This document shows, one piece after another, positions 1 to 8,929 of a DNA stretch of 64,000 nt (the first letter of the stretch is position 1; each line of letters opens with the position of its first letter). Below the pieces are notes generated by a model. It made no database searches. It was not told where the DNA came from and worked only from the letters and a program-made list of their open reading frames with translations. The DNA is taken from assembly GCA_029213065.1 (NCBI GenBank), contig JARGPH010000019.1, positions 51,926 through 115,925 of the forward strand. The letters are read 5' to 3'. The stretch is from Verrucomicrobiales bacterium. Lineage in GTDB: Bacteria > Verrucomicrobiota > Verrucomicrobiia > Verrucomicrobiales > DEV007. The position numbers were made by a program, and so were the translations under genes.

Positions 1-104
1 CTGCTCAGCTCGGAAGGATCGACGTTGCAACCTGTCATCGCCACAGCAAAACCGCCCGTGGCAGCGAGAAGGAAAAGCTTAAATGGAAAGGTCGAAAAAT
101 TCAT
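1..104 (-). CDS. Outer-membrane lipoprotein, probably efflux outer-membrane factor (partial, N-terminus only)
   Basis: Only the first 34 or so codons lie in the window; the rest is beyond base 1. The ATG at 104-102 shares one base with the TGA of the RND pump gene (TGATG), so translation is probably coupled to the pump. The visible part is a lipoprotein signal: MNFSTFPFKL, a hydrophobic stretch, then a lipobox-like MTGC with Cys at residue 26, followed by NVDPSELS. Third genes of adaptor-pump operons are often TolC/NodT-type outer-membrane factors, many of them lipoproteins. That identity is inferred from position and signal peptide only; another lipoprotein is possible. Confidence 0.6.
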   Translation of the reverse strand, partial: MNFSTFPFKLFLLAATGGFAVAMTGCNVDPSELS

Positions 105-3100
105 CACGAAGCAGTTTGCGGAACGGAACCGTCAGTTTGAACTACCGGGGAGTCGTTGCGCCGGATCGCAAACATCGCACTGAGAACGGTCGGAACAAGA
201 AACAGAGTAAAGACCGTGGAGACAACCAGCCCCCCGACGACGACAGCTCCGAGTCCGCGATACAATTCCGATCCCGCACCGGGAAGGATCACGAGCGGAA
301 GCATTCCACCGACGCTCGTAAGCGTTGACATCAGAATCGGGCGCACCCGGCTCTCAACCGAAAGGCGAATCGCCAGTTGCGGATCGAGCGAAGGATCTTC
401 GCGGAGAAAGTTCAAGGTCTGATGCACGATGAGAATCGCATTGTTCACCACCACTCCGGCAAGAATCACGAAGCCGAGAATGCTGAGCATATCGAGGTTC
501 TGAACCGGTGCGTAACGATCCATCACGCTGACCTGGTGAACCATCGCCAACCCGACAAACCCGCCGAGAGTCGCGAGCGGAACACTGATCATGATCACGA
601 GAGGGTAGGTCCAGCTTTGGAACAAAATCACGAGAAGCAGGTAGATCACGAGAAAGGCGAGAAAGAGGGTGCTCGAAACAGTTCCGAGGAAACTGCCGTC
701 ACCGAGAAGAACGGTTTTAATTTCATTCAGTTTGCCAGCCGAGCCGGACAACTGCGATCCGACCGACGCAGGAATCACACCGCCTTCACGCAACCCCGCT
801 ATCGTCTCCTCGACCTGCTTGATCGCCACTTCCAACGGAATCGAAGCGTCGGGGGTCAGCTCGATCGTGACCGCGCGGAGACGATCCACATGACGGATTT
901 CATCAGGTCCCTGAACCCGCTTCAACTCTGCGAGACTTCTGAAATCCACGACCGCACCCGCCGGAGTCGCCACAGGCGCGTCGAGCAATTGCTCCATGGC
1001 ATCGTCACCGCGTGAGTAACGGCTCAAAATCTTCATATCCCGAAGCTCGCCGTTCTGCTCGTAGTCGCGGAAGAGGAGAATCCCGTCACCGTTTGCCTGC
1101 ACCGCGAGGCCGAGATCGGCACGACTCATCCCGAGTTCGCGCAGGCGTTCATCCCGCGGCACGAGCTGCAATTCAGAAAGCGGCTGGGCAAAATTTGGCG
1201 GCTCCGGCTTCAAGGTTGTCGGCCCGAACTGCCCCATCAAGGTTCCGAAAACAGCTCCCGCCGCTCCGCTGACCTCGTCGAGATTGTTTCCTGTGAGATC
1301 GATTTTGATGGCCGATCCTGTCGCTCCGCCGACTCGGAAAAGAGGCATTTGGAAAGCAAAGGCCAGAGTATCGGGTGCAGCGACACCGGAGGTCGCGTAG
1401 TTCAGGAGAGGAACCGCATCGACAGCACGTTTTTTATCACTTGGAATCGCCCCATGGAACATACGTCCTTCAAAACTGACCAGAAAGTAGTGATCCAGCG
1501 GAGGTGGCATCACGGTTGCGCCCTCCGGTGCCCCCATCCCGATCGCGACCGGCTCTCGCTCGTCGACCGGATCGTTGGAAAGGCCGGCTGCTTTTTCCAT
1601 GACATCTTCGACACCGAATTTGTTCGGGGTCGTTTCCCACGATGACTGCACCCGTGATTCGATTCGCTCCCCCATCTCAGAGAGCTGATCGAGATTGTAA
1701 CCCGGAGGCGGGAAGAGCAGTCCGAAAATGATATTGCGGTTTCCGGTGGGGAGATAATCAAGCGGCGGTAAAAGAAGCTGCGTCCCGAAAATCGTCACCA
1801 TGCTGAATCCGATGATGACGATTCCACGACTCGCCCAGTTTCCCGTCCCCAGCGAGACGAGGCGCGAAACGCCGGTAGGAAGCGACTCAATAAATTTGGT
1901 AACAGGACTGAGGAGGACTTCGAAAAAACGCCCAAGCCAACTGCGTTCCTTGGTGTTATTCACATCACTCCGGTGCAGAAACCGCGCCGACGCCGCCGGA
2001 ATCACGGTGATCGAAACGATCATACTCAACCCTACCGAAGCCATAATCGCGAGGGCGATGTCACGGAAAAGCTGACCGGCAGTCTCCTGAATGAGAAGGA
2101 TAGGGAAAAACACCGCGAGGGTCGTCAGGGTCGAAGCGACAACCGCGCCGGCGACTTCTTTCGCTCCGTCGCGAGCCGCCTGCCGCGCCGGCTTATCCAT
2201 TTCAAGATGACGATAAATATTCTCGATCACAACGATGGCATTATCGACCACCATCCCAACCGCAAAGGCGAGCCCCGCGAGGGAAATGATGTTAATCGAT
2301 CGCCCTAACGCAACAAGAACCACAAAAGAGGCAATCACGGAAACGGGGATTGCAATTGCAATGATTCCAACGCTGCGAAACGAGCGGAGGAAAAAGAGCA
2401 AAGTGATCGTCGCAAGAACGCCCCCGAGCATCAGATTCGAACGGACCAGGGTCACCGCGTCGCGCACATAAGTGGTGGAATCGTAGGTTTTGATCAATTC
2501 CAAACGCCCGTCCAATCCCAGCTCCTTCGATTTCTCCTCTAAAACGCCCCCATCAGCATTCATCGCCTCCACCTCGGCCGTGAGAGCGCCCATCGTCTCG
2601 AGCAGGTTCGCGCCGCGCTCGAGCTGAAAATTGAAAAACGGCATTTTGTATCCCCTCGCCCGGGCCCAGCTCGAGGGTTCCTTAAACGCCTCCTCCACTG
2701 TCGCGATATCGCCGAGGTAAACAGGGCCCGATTCGTCCTGTGTCAGGATCATCCGGGCAACGTCTTCAGAGCTTTGAAAACGCCCCATGCTGCGCACCCG
2801 AATGTCGCGCTTTCCCTCGACGATTCGCCCTGCGGAAACATCGACGTTGGCTTGCTCAATTGCAGCGCGCAATCCGGCGTAGGTAATCCCGCGGTTCGCC
2901 ATCGCAATCGGATCGACGACAATGTGCAGCTCGGATTGGACCGCCCCGCGGATCCCCACCTGAGAAACCCCCGGAACCCGGTCGAAACGCGGACGAAGCC
3001 GTCGCTCCATGAAATCGTAAAGTGTCGCGGAATCAAATTCCGGATCGGTCGAAGCGAGCCCGATCCAGGAAATGTAATCAACGGATTCGGGATCAACGCC

Positions 3101-3478
3101 TTCGACAACCGGCTGGAGAACCCCTTCGGGATACCCGGGCACCTCATCGAGTTTTTGAAGGACTTCAGCAAGAGCGCCGTCGATGTCAGTGCCGGTCTCG
3201 AACTCAAGCCGAACCGTTCCCTGGCCGGCCGCACTTGTGGAAGTCATCGCGCTCAATCCGGTGACTTCTCCGAGCACTTTTTCCTGCTCTTCGACGACGT
3301 CACTTTCAATCTCCTCGGAGGAAGCACTTTCCCAGGCCGTCACGACCGAAACGACCACTGAGGCCACTTCCGGGGTCATTCGAATCGGAACGCGCGTCAC
3401 CGCGAGGAGACCTGCGAAGACGCTCAAAAGCACCGCTACAGCAACCGTGATCGGCTGATTGATCGCTCTATCAATCAT
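104..3478 (-). CDS. RND-family efflux pump inner-membrane permease (AcrB/MexB-like)
   Basis: A 1124-residue proton-driven transporter of the hydrophobe/amphiphile RND type, which exports small molecules from the inner membrane and periplasm through a tripartite complex. It starts MIDRAINQPITVAVAVLLSV, the usual first membrane helix, followed by a large periplasmic loop, a helix bundle around residues 345-500 with the AFAVGMVVDNAIVVIENI segment typical of RND helix 4, a second periplasmic loop, and a final bundle near 920-1100. It is somewhat longer than the usual 1030-1050 residues. The adaptor gene lies 9 bases upstream and the lipoprotein gene overlaps its stop. Substrate is unknown. Confidence 0.95.
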   Translation of the reverse strand: MIDRAINQPITVAVAVLLSVFAGLLAVTRVPIRMTPEVASVVVSVVTAWESASSEEIESDVVEEQEKVLGEVTGLSAMTSTSAAGQGTVRLEFETGTDIDGALAEVLQKLDEVPGYPEGVLQPVVEGVDPESVDYISWIGLASTDPEFDSATLYDFMERRLRPRFDRVPGVSQVGIRGAVQSELHIVVDPIAMANRGITYAGLRAAIEQANVDVSAGRIVEGKRDIRVRSMGRFQSSEDVARMILTQDESGPVYLGDIATVEEAFKEPSSWARARGYKMPFFNFQLERGANLLETMGALTAEVEAMNADGGVLEEKSKELGLDGRLELIKTYDSTTYVRDAVTLVRSNLMLGGVLATITLLFFLRSFRSVGIIAIAIPVSVIASFVVLVALGRSINIISLAGLAFAVGMVVDNAIVVIENIYRHLEMDKPARQAARDGAKEVAGAVVASTLTTLAVFFPILLIQETAGQLFRDIALAIMASVGLSMIVSITVIPAASARFLHRSDVNNTKERSWLGRFFEVLLSPVTKFIESLPTGVSRLVSLGTGNWASRGIVIIGFSMVTIFGTQLLLPPLDYLPTGNRNIIFGLLFPPPGYNLDQLSEMGERIESRVQSSWETTPNKFGVEDVMEKAAGLSNDPVDEREPVAIGMGAPEGATVMPPPLDHYFLVSFEGRMFHGAIPSDKKRAVDAVPLLNYATSGVAAPDTLAFAFQMPLFRVGGATGSAIKIDLTGNNLDEVSGAAGAVFGTLMGQFGPTTLKPEPPNFAQPLSELQLVPRDERLRELGMSRADLGLAVQANGDGILLFRDYEQNGELRDMKILSRYSRGDDAMEQLLDAPVATPAGAVVDFRSLAELKRVQGPDEIRHVDRLRAVTIELTPDASIPLEVAIKQVEETIAGLREGGVIPASVGSQLSGSAGKLNEIKTVLLGDGSFLGTVSSTLFLAFLVIYLLLVILFQSWTYPLVIMISVPLATLGGFVGLAMVHQVSVMDRYAPVQNLDMLSILGFVILAGVVVNNAILIVHQTLNFLREDPSLDPQLAIRLSVESRVRPILMSTLTSVGGMLPLVILPGAGSELYRGLGAVVVGGLVVSTVFTLFLVPTVLSAMFAIRRNDSPVVQTDGSVPQTAS

Positions 3479-3487
3479 CTCACGCCG

Positions 3488-4756
3488 CTAGGGCTTCACC
3501 TCCGTTTTAACTTCTTCAGCATTCTCCGATTTCTTCTCAGGAGTCGCCACCATCAGCGGCGTTCCCGGGAAAAGTCGCTCGTTGCCCTCGACCACGACCT
3601 GATCACCCGGTTTCAAATCGGGTGATTCGACATAGACGATTTCGTTGCGTCGGAACAAGGTCGTTACCGGGACGCGTTCAGCGACGGGGAGACCGTCGCC
3701 GGTTTGAACCACTTTCATCACCGAAGCGCCTTGATAGGATTCAATCACCGCGTTGACCGGAACTCCGAGACGGGCACTTTCCTCACCTACAGGTAAATCG
3801 GCATGCACCGAAAGCCCCGGTGCGAGCGAACCGTTTTTATCATTCAAGGTCACCACGACGGGAAATAAACGCGTCACTGGATCAATGTCAGCGACCTGGC
3901 GCAGTGAAATCACCTCAGCCGATTCTCCGGAGCCGTCTGCGATGATCGAGAGGCGGTTTCCCGACGAAGTGATCTGACCGATAAACCGTTCAGGGACGCT
4001 CATCCACGCTTCCACTTTCCCGGTGGAGATCAGGGTCACGACCGGATTTCCCGGCGCGATCCACTCGCCCGGGTCAACGTGTCGACTCACGATACGGCCA
4101 TCAAAGGGGGCTTTAATCGTGGCATCAGAGAGGCGGACCTCCAAAAGTTCGAGCGCACTCTGCATCGCATCGACCTGATCTTTCGACGCTTTGAGCCGCG
4201 CCTCCTTTACCTCGGTCGATTCCCGGGCATCGAGCACCTCACGTTCCGCGACGGCGCGCTGGGAGAAAAGCTTCTCCTTCATTTCGAGATCACGTTTCGC
4301 CCGCTCCGACTCGGCACTTCGCTCCGAGATCGCCGCCTCGCTCGCGGTTAAATTCGCCTTCGCCTCCAAAAGAGAGGCTTTGAGCCTTCTTTCATCCAGC
4401 AAAGCAATCACGTCGCCCTTCTTAACAGAATCCCCGACGTCGACTTTCACTTCGAGAACCGCACCGGATTCCTGCGCCGCCACATTCGCCCGCTCCATCG
4501 CGCGCAGCGTTCCTGTAACGCTGCGAGTCTCCTGAACCGGAGTTTGCGTCACCGGGGCCACGATAACCGTCGCCGGAGGTGGTCCCTGTGACGCTCCACC
4601 ACCCTGAGACCCGCCGGCCCCCGCCGGTTCGGCATTGCGCAGTGCCTGAATCCCGAGCCAGAGACCACCAACCAGAACCAGAGCTAGAATCACCCAACGA
4701 AGGCCTCCGCCCGTGGACGCAGCATTGCCTTGATTTTCCTGATCAGAATCTTCCAT
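3488..4756 (-). CDS. RND efflux periplasmic adaptor (membrane fusion protein)
   Basis: A 422-residue HlyD/AcrA-type adaptor that links the pump to an outer-membrane channel. One membrane helix lies at about residues 20-40 (WVILALVLVGGLWLGIQAL), followed by a Gly/Ser/Pro-rich linker, the first lipoyl half (EVKVDVGDSVKKGDVIALLD), a helical hairpin with many Glu/Lys/Ala residues, the second lipoyl half (ATIKAPFDGRIVSRHVDPGEW) and beta-barrel domains. The C-terminal tail is Lys/Glu rich. It is first in a three-gene minus-strand operon, and an exact 15-base palindrome lies about 60 bases upstream of the start, the kind of site a TetR-type repressor would bind. Confidence 0.93.
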   Translation of the reverse strand: MEDSDQENQGNAASTGGGLRWVILALVLVGGLWLGIQALRNAEPAGAGGSQGGGASQGPPPATVIVAPVTQTPVQETRSVTGTLRAMERANVAAQESGAVLEVKVDVGDSVKKGDVIALLDERRLKASLLEAKANLTASEAAISERSAESERAKRDLEMKEKLFSQRAVAEREVLDARESTEVKEARLKASKDQVDAMQSALELLEVRLSDATIKAPFDGRIVSRHVDPGEWIAPGNPVVTLISTGKVEAWMSVPERFIGQITSSGNRLSIIADGSGESAEVISLRQVADIDPVTRLFPVVVTLNDKNGSLAPGLSVHADLPVGEESARLGVPVNAVIESYQGASVMKVVQTGDGLPVAERVPVTTLFRRNEIVYVESPDLKPGDQVVVEGNERLFPGTPLMVATPEKKSENAEEVKTEVKP

Positions 4757-4813
4757 GTCTCTCTGTGTTTCGCTTCATGAGAAGCGATGCTTAGTCTGTT
4801 GCCGTTAAATTAA

Positions 4814-4828
4814 CTTACAGACTGTAAG
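4814..4828. promoter_or_regulatory. Palindromic operator candidate upstream of the RND operon
   Basis: CTTACAG-A-CTGTAAG is a perfect 7+1+7 palindrome between the divergent adaptor (start 4756) and DUF2237 (start 4883) genes. Such sites in front of efflux operons are often bound by TetR-family repressors. No regulator gene is seen nearby, so the binding protein is unknown. Confidence 0.5.
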
Positions 4829-4882
4829 AAGCTCGTTTTCCCTCTGGAAAATCACGATACTCCGCTGCAAGCTACGGATAAG

Positions 4883-5266
4883 ATGAATCCGGAAAAAAAC
4901 AAGAGTGTCCTTGGCGGAGAATTAATCCCCTGCAGCATGGAACCGCTAACCGGTTTTTACCGTGACGGACAGTGTCAGGTGGGCCCCGAAGATCATGGCT
5001 GTCATGCGATTTGCTGCGAAGTGACCGCCGAGTTTCTCGCCTTCAGCAAAGAAACCGGCAACGATCTGAGCACGCCGATGCTCATGTATGGCTTTCCCGG
5101 CCTGAAGCCCGGAGATCGCTGGTGCGTCTGCGCCGACCGGTGGCGCGAAGCGCTCGATGCCGGGTATGCCTGCCCCGTCGTCCTCGAAGCCACCTCCGAA
5201 GCCGCCCTCCAATACGTGAGCCGCAGCATTCTCGAAGAATACGCCATCGTCGAGGAAGAAGACTGA
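4883..5266 (+). CDS. DUF2237 family protein
   Basis: A 127-residue soluble protein that matches the DUF2237 family along its whole length: LGGELIPCSMEPLTGFYRDG, then GPEDHGCHAICCEVTAEFL, then the strongly conserved FSKETGNDLSTP and FPGLKPGDRWCVCADRWREA, ending PVVLEATSEAALQYV. It contains several cysteines (GCHAICC and WCVC) that might bind a metal; this is inferred. The biochemical function of the family is not known to me. It is transcribed away from the RND operon and converges with folE, whose 3' end is only 8 bases away. Confidence 0.9.
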   Translation: MNPEKNKSVLGGELIPCSMEPLTGFYRDGQCQVGPEDHGCHAICCEVTAEFLAFSKETGNDLSTPMLMYGFPGLKPGDRWCVCADRWREALDAGYACPVVLEATSEAALQYVSRSILEEYAIVEEED

Positions 5267-5274
5267 AAAGGCGA

Positions 5275-5856
5275 CTAACGGGTCGTTGCGAGGATCAGTT
5301 GCAGAACCTCTTCGCGCGAGGACGGGTTGTTTCTGAAAATCCCGCGCATCGAGGAAGTCACCGTGCTCGTCCCCGGCTTTTTCACCCCGCGCATCGACAT
5401 ACAAAGGTGCTCAGCCTCGACAACGACGGCGGCACCGCGGGGACGAAGCTTTTCCTCGATCGCATTCGCGATCTGACCGGTTAAGCGCTCCTGAACCTGA
5501 GGTCGTTTCGCATAGCCGTCGACGAGCCGCGCCAGCTTGGAAAGCCCCGCGATTCGTCCATCCGCTTCCGGAAGGTAGGCAACGTGCGCCTTTCCGAAAA
5601 AAGGCACGAGATGGTGCTCACAAATCGAAAAGAAAGGGATGTCGCGAACAATGATGATTTCATCGTGATCAACTTCGAAAGTCTTATCGAGATGATCACT
5701 CGGATCCTCCAGCATCCCGCTGCATATCTCGGCGTAAAAGCGCGCGACACGGGCGGGTGTCTGAACGACCCCGTCACGATCAGGATCCTCACCAATAGCG
5801 ATGAGAATCTCGCGGACAGCTTTCTCGATTCTGGGTTGGTCGATTTCTTTACTCAC
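5275..5856 (-). CDS. folE: GTP cyclohydrolase I
   Basis: Converts GTP to 7,8-dihydroneopterin triphosphate, the first step of tetrahydrofolate synthesis (and feeding 7-deazapurine synthesis in many bacteria). 193 residues, a normal length. The zinc-binding and catalytic motifs are present: [51 protein letters not shown] and [15 protein letters not shown]. The start is GTG at 5856-5854. It stands alone on the minus strand between SelO (about 100 bases upstream) and the convergent DUF2237 gene. Confidence 0.97.
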   Translation of the reverse strand: MSKEIDQPRIEKAVREILIAIGEDPDRDGVVQTPARVARFYAEICSGMLEDPSDHLDKTFEVDHDEIIIVRDIPFFSICEHHLVPFFGKAHVAYLPEADGRIAGLSKLARLVDGYAKRPQVQERLTGQIANAIEEKLRPRGAAVVVEAEHLCMSMRGVKKPGTSTVTSSMRGIFRNNPSSREEVLQLILATTR

Positions 5857-5958
5857 GAGATATCAGGTTAAACTAAATTTCGGCGGCAGAAACTAACACA
5901 CCCCGTCCCGATCATCATCCAATCATCGAAAAAAACCGTCGCCCGGAATATTTCCCGA

Positions 5959-7407
5959 TCAAGTGCCGCAAAACGTCGCCTCAACGACTTCCCCGGGTCC
6001 GGGTGGCGATTCCAAATCTTCGTTCTGAGAGGACTCTGCAAAGGGATTTCGCCACGCCTCGGTGAGCCGGTTGAACACCGTAAAATCGCCCTTGTAAGCG
6101 GCCGCAATCGCCTCTTCAACACGGTGATTCCTCGGAATAAGAACCGGATTCGCCGATGCCATCAGCTCAGAATCCGGTTCTCCAAACGCTCTCCATTTCT
6201 CCAGCCATGCCGCGCCGGCCGACGGTTCCCTGAGCAGCGCGAGCCACTTTTCCTCCGCCTTTCCTTTCGCCACCTTTGTGAGATGGCGGAAGAAAAGCGT
6301 GAAATCGGCCTCCTGATCAGCCATAAAACTGAGGGTGTCCTCGATGAATTCAACTTCCCCCGGCTGGGCCGCCGTCAAACCGAGCTTGTTTCGAAAACGA
6401 CCGAAGTAGGCCTCTTTGAAAGCCTCCTCATACCTTCCCAGAATCTCCTCCGCAATCGGGATCGCCCTATCCCTCTCCTCATCAAAGAGAGCGAGCAAAG
6501 TCTCGGCGAGACGGGTCAGATTCCAATGCCCGATCGCCGCCTGATTCCCCCACGCATAGCGTCCCCCGCGATCGATTGAGCTGAACGTTTTCGCCGGATC
6601 AAAGGTGTCCATAAACGCACATGGCCCGTAGTCGATCGTCTCGCCGGAAATCGTCATGTTGTCGGTATTCATGACGCCGTGGATGAAGCCCGAAGTCATC
6701 CAGTGAGCAATCAGCGAAGCCTGCGCCTCGACCACTTTTCCGAGAAAACACTGATAGGGCGTGTCGCTGTCTGCACACTCCGGATAGTGCCGGGCAATCG
6801 CATAGTCAGCGAGGGCCCGCAGCCCGTCGGTATCCTGCTGCCCGAGAAAATATTGAAATGTCCCCACCCGGAGATGGCTCGAAGCGACACGGGTGAAAAC
6901 GCCTCCTTGAAGCGCCTCCTCGCGAAAAACCAAATCTCCCGTCGAGACAAGCGCGAGGGCACGGGTCGTGGGCACACCCAGTCCCGCCATCGCCTCACTC
7001 ATGAGATACTCACGCACCGCCGGTCCGAGAGGTGATTTTCCGTCACCACCGCGCGAAAACGGAGTCCGGCCCGCGCCCTTCAGTTGAATGTCCTTTCGAA
7101 CGCCGTCCGAACCGATCACCTCACCGAGAAGAATCGCCCTGCCGTCACCGAGCTGAGGCACCCAGCCTCCGAACTGGTGACCGGCGTAGGCCTGCGCAAT
7201 CGGATCGGAGCCTTCCGGCAGTTCATTGCCGGAAAACCACACAGCGAGTTCGGACTCCGATGCGGAATCCAGATTCAACCCCAACACTTCAGCCAATTCC
7301 TCATTAAACCGAATCAGCTTAGGTCCTGTCACCTTCGCCGGCTCAACCCTGCGATAGAAATGTTCCGGAAGGGTTGTGTAAGAGTTATCGAAGGGAATCT
7401 CGCTCAT
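5959..7407 (-). CDS. selO: Protein adenylyltransferase SelO (YdiU family)
   Basis: A pseudokinase-fold enzyme that transfers AMP from ATP to Ser/Thr/Tyr of target proteins, with a known role in redox stress in other bacteria. Family signatures: YAGHQFGGWVPQLGDGRA, QLKGAGRTPFSRGGDGK, SPLGPAVREYLMSEAM, GVMNTDNMTISGETIDYGPC. The antepenultimate residue is Cys (FCGT at the end), the position of selenocysteine in human SELENOO and of a disulfide-forming Cys in E. coli SelO; the Cys in DYGPC is the likely partner. I start at the ATG at 7407; a TTG two codons earlier (7413) is an alternative. Confidence 0.95.
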   Translation of the reverse strand: MSEIPFDNSYTTLPEHFYRRVEPAKVTGPKLIRFNEELAEVLGLNLDSASESELAVWFSGNELPEGSDPIAQAYAGHQFGGWVPQLGDGRAILLGEVIGSDGVRKDIQLKGAGRTPFSRGGDGKSPLGPAVREYLMSEAMAGLGVPTTRALALVSTGDLVFREEALQGGVFTRVASSHLRVGTFQYFLGQQDTDGLRALADYAIARHYPECADSDTPYQCFLGKVVEAQASLIAHWMTSGFIHGVMNTDNMTISGETIDYGPCAFMDTFDPAKTFSSIDRGGRYAWGNQAAIGHWNLTRLAETLLALFDEERDRAIPIAEEILGRYEEAFKEAYFGRFRNKLGLTAAQPGEVEFIEDTLSFMADQEADFTLFFRHLTKVAKGKAEEKWLALLREPSAGAAWLEKWRAFGEPDSELMASANPVLIPRNHRVEEAIAAAYKGDFTVFNRLTEAWRNPFAESSQNEDLESPPGPGEVVEATFCGT

Positions 7408-7468
7408 GATCAAAATACGACCTCGTCTTGATTCGGGGCCGCGTCAATGATACGACAGGTCGCAGCCA

Positions 7469-7726
7469 ATGATTCGGAATCTCCTCAACGCCATTCCCGC
7501 AGGAACCTCCCGCGGTCAGTTTGATGGAAAAACCTACCTTGTTTCGAAATCAATCCACAACGCGGGCCGCTCCATCAAACTCTTCGCTGAGGAAGCGGGT
7601 GGAGACGACTTCGTGAGCCTCAATTTCTACGAAACGAGCCACGGCGAATCCTTAAAGCCCTGTGAGATGCCCGCCGAAAAAGTGCTCACTTTTCTGCGGG
7701 GATACGAACCCGACGCCTCAGCGTGA
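7469..7726 (+). CDS. Small conserved protein of unknown function
   Basis: An 85-residue soluble protein without signal peptide or membrane helix. It reads like a compact alpha/beta domain: GQFDGKTYLVSKSIHNAGRSIKLFAEEAGGDDFVSLNFYE, then SLKPCEMPAEKVLTFLRGYEP. I recall similar short proteins (xKLxxEExGGxDxxSxNxY, KPCEMPxxKV) in other bacteria but know no function. It is divergent from selO, with 61 bases between starts, and its last 9 bases overlap the 3' end of the convergent esterase gene. Coding status is supported by the pattern of conserved-looking residues and by its fitting the gap exactly. Confidence 0.75.
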   Translation: MIRNLLNAIPAGTSRGQFDGKTYLVSKSIHNAGRSIKLFAEEAGGDDFVSLNFYETSHGESLKPCEMPAEKVLTFLRGYEPDASA

Positions 7727-8929
7727 GGAGAAATCGAACTGCAGCGGCTTCATTGCCTCGGAAACCGCGACCCTAATCGGAGCATCGCTGCCCGGTGAGA
7801 GTGAGGTGAGAGCAACTGCCTTGTCTTCAGCTTTCCCCGTCGCCTCCCAGATACTGCCTTCAAAGGTGAGCGTCGAGCTTCCCAAAACAGGTCCGTCCTC
7901 CGGCTTGGCGGAGAAGTTGCCGCGACGAACGCGAACTGAAGTCACCGGCAGATTCGCATCCTCAGGATGAAAAGTGACCACCCCCCAACTCACCGGCTCT
8001 CCGTCGAGATTGACTTTTCCGCTCACCGCCGCCTGAGGTTTCGGTTCAGCATAAAACGAATTCACGAGAAGCCAGTTTTTCAACAAATCCGACCAGCCCC
8101 CGAGAATGGGGTCCCCCCGGTAGAGTCCGACTCCGTGAGGTCCGTTCTGATAGCAATGAAACTCCACAGGCACGCCATGCTCGCGGCAGGCGAGAAAGAA
8201 GCGGGTCGCATTTTCTGCCGGAACCGCGGTATCAGCGTTCGTCTGAAAAAGGAACGTCGGCGGGGTCTCTGCAGTGACATTTTTCTCCGAGGATAACGTC
8301 GCCGCAAAGGCATCGTCGGCGGCTTTGTCAGGGCCGAGGAGATTGTTTCTCGAACCTTTGTGGGTGATTTCGGAATCCATGCTGATGACCGGATAACACA
8401 GGATCGCAAAATCAGGCCGCGCACTGACTTCGTCGATGGCATCGGACGCCTCGTAAGCTTTCTCATCAAACAAAGTCGCCGCCATGCTCGCGAGATGACC
8501 GCCCGCCGAGAAGCCCATCACCGCGATCCGATCTGTCGCCAAATCGAAATCGCCGGCCTGTGATCGCACCCAGCGAATCGCCCGCTGCACATCAGCGAGC
8601 TCCGTCGGGTAATGATGTCCCTGGCTTCCGAGACGATATTTAAGCACGAATGCGGAAACGCCCTGCTCGTTGAACCACTGCGCCGGCTGGTGGCCCTCGT
8701 GATCTTTGGCAAGCCCTCCGTAGCCACCTCCGGGACAAATCACGACCGCAGCGCCGGTATGATTGTCAGCCCCTTTGGTTGAATACACTTCGATCGACGG
8801 CGAACCCGTTTCCTTGTCGATCGGCTTGCTGTAAGGCGTTTTCTCTTCCGGCCAAAGCGGAACCGGCTCCGCCGTGAGCGAACTAACACAGGTAAAAATT
8901 AAGAGAATCGCGAGTGGGATAAATTTCAT
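7718..8929 (-). CDS. Secreted alpha/beta-hydrolase (acetyl-esterase type) with extra C-terminal beta domain
   Basis: 403 residues with a signal peptide (MKFIPLAILLIFTCVSSLTAEPVP). The hydrolase core has the oxyanion segment VICPGGGYGGLAKDHEG, the nucleophile elbow GFSAGGHLAS, an acid region with NADTAVP and the catalytic His in GPHGVGLY. This layout is typical of BD-FAE/xylan-acetyl-esterase-like enzymes that remove acyl groups from plant or algal polysaccharides; the substrate is not determined. From about residue 305 a roughly 100-residue extension begins SGKVNLDGEPVSWGVVTFHP, which resembles carboxypeptidase-regulatory-like domains common on PVC secreted proteins. The ATG overlaps the YceH stop by four bases (ATGA). 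Confidence 0.88.
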   Translation of the reverse strand: MKFIPLAILLIFTCVSSLTAEPVPLWPEEKTPYSKPIDKETGSPSIEVYSTKGADNHTGAAVVICPGGGYGGLAKDHEGHQPAQWFNEQGVSAFVLKYRLGSQGHHYPTELADVQRAIRWVRSQAGDFDLATDRIAVMGFSAGGHLASMAATLFDEKAYEASDAIDEVSARPDFAILCYPVISMDSEITHKGSRNNLLGPDKAADDAFAATLSSEKNVTAETPPTFLFQTNADTAVPAENATRFFLACREHGVPVEFHCYQNGPHGVGLYRGDPILGGWSDLLKNWLLVNSFYAEPKPQAAVSGKVNLDGEPVSWGVVTFHPEDANLPVTSVRVRRGNFSAKPEDGPVLGSSTLTFEGSIWEATGKAEDKAVALTSLSPGSDAPIRVAVSEAMKPLQFDFSSR

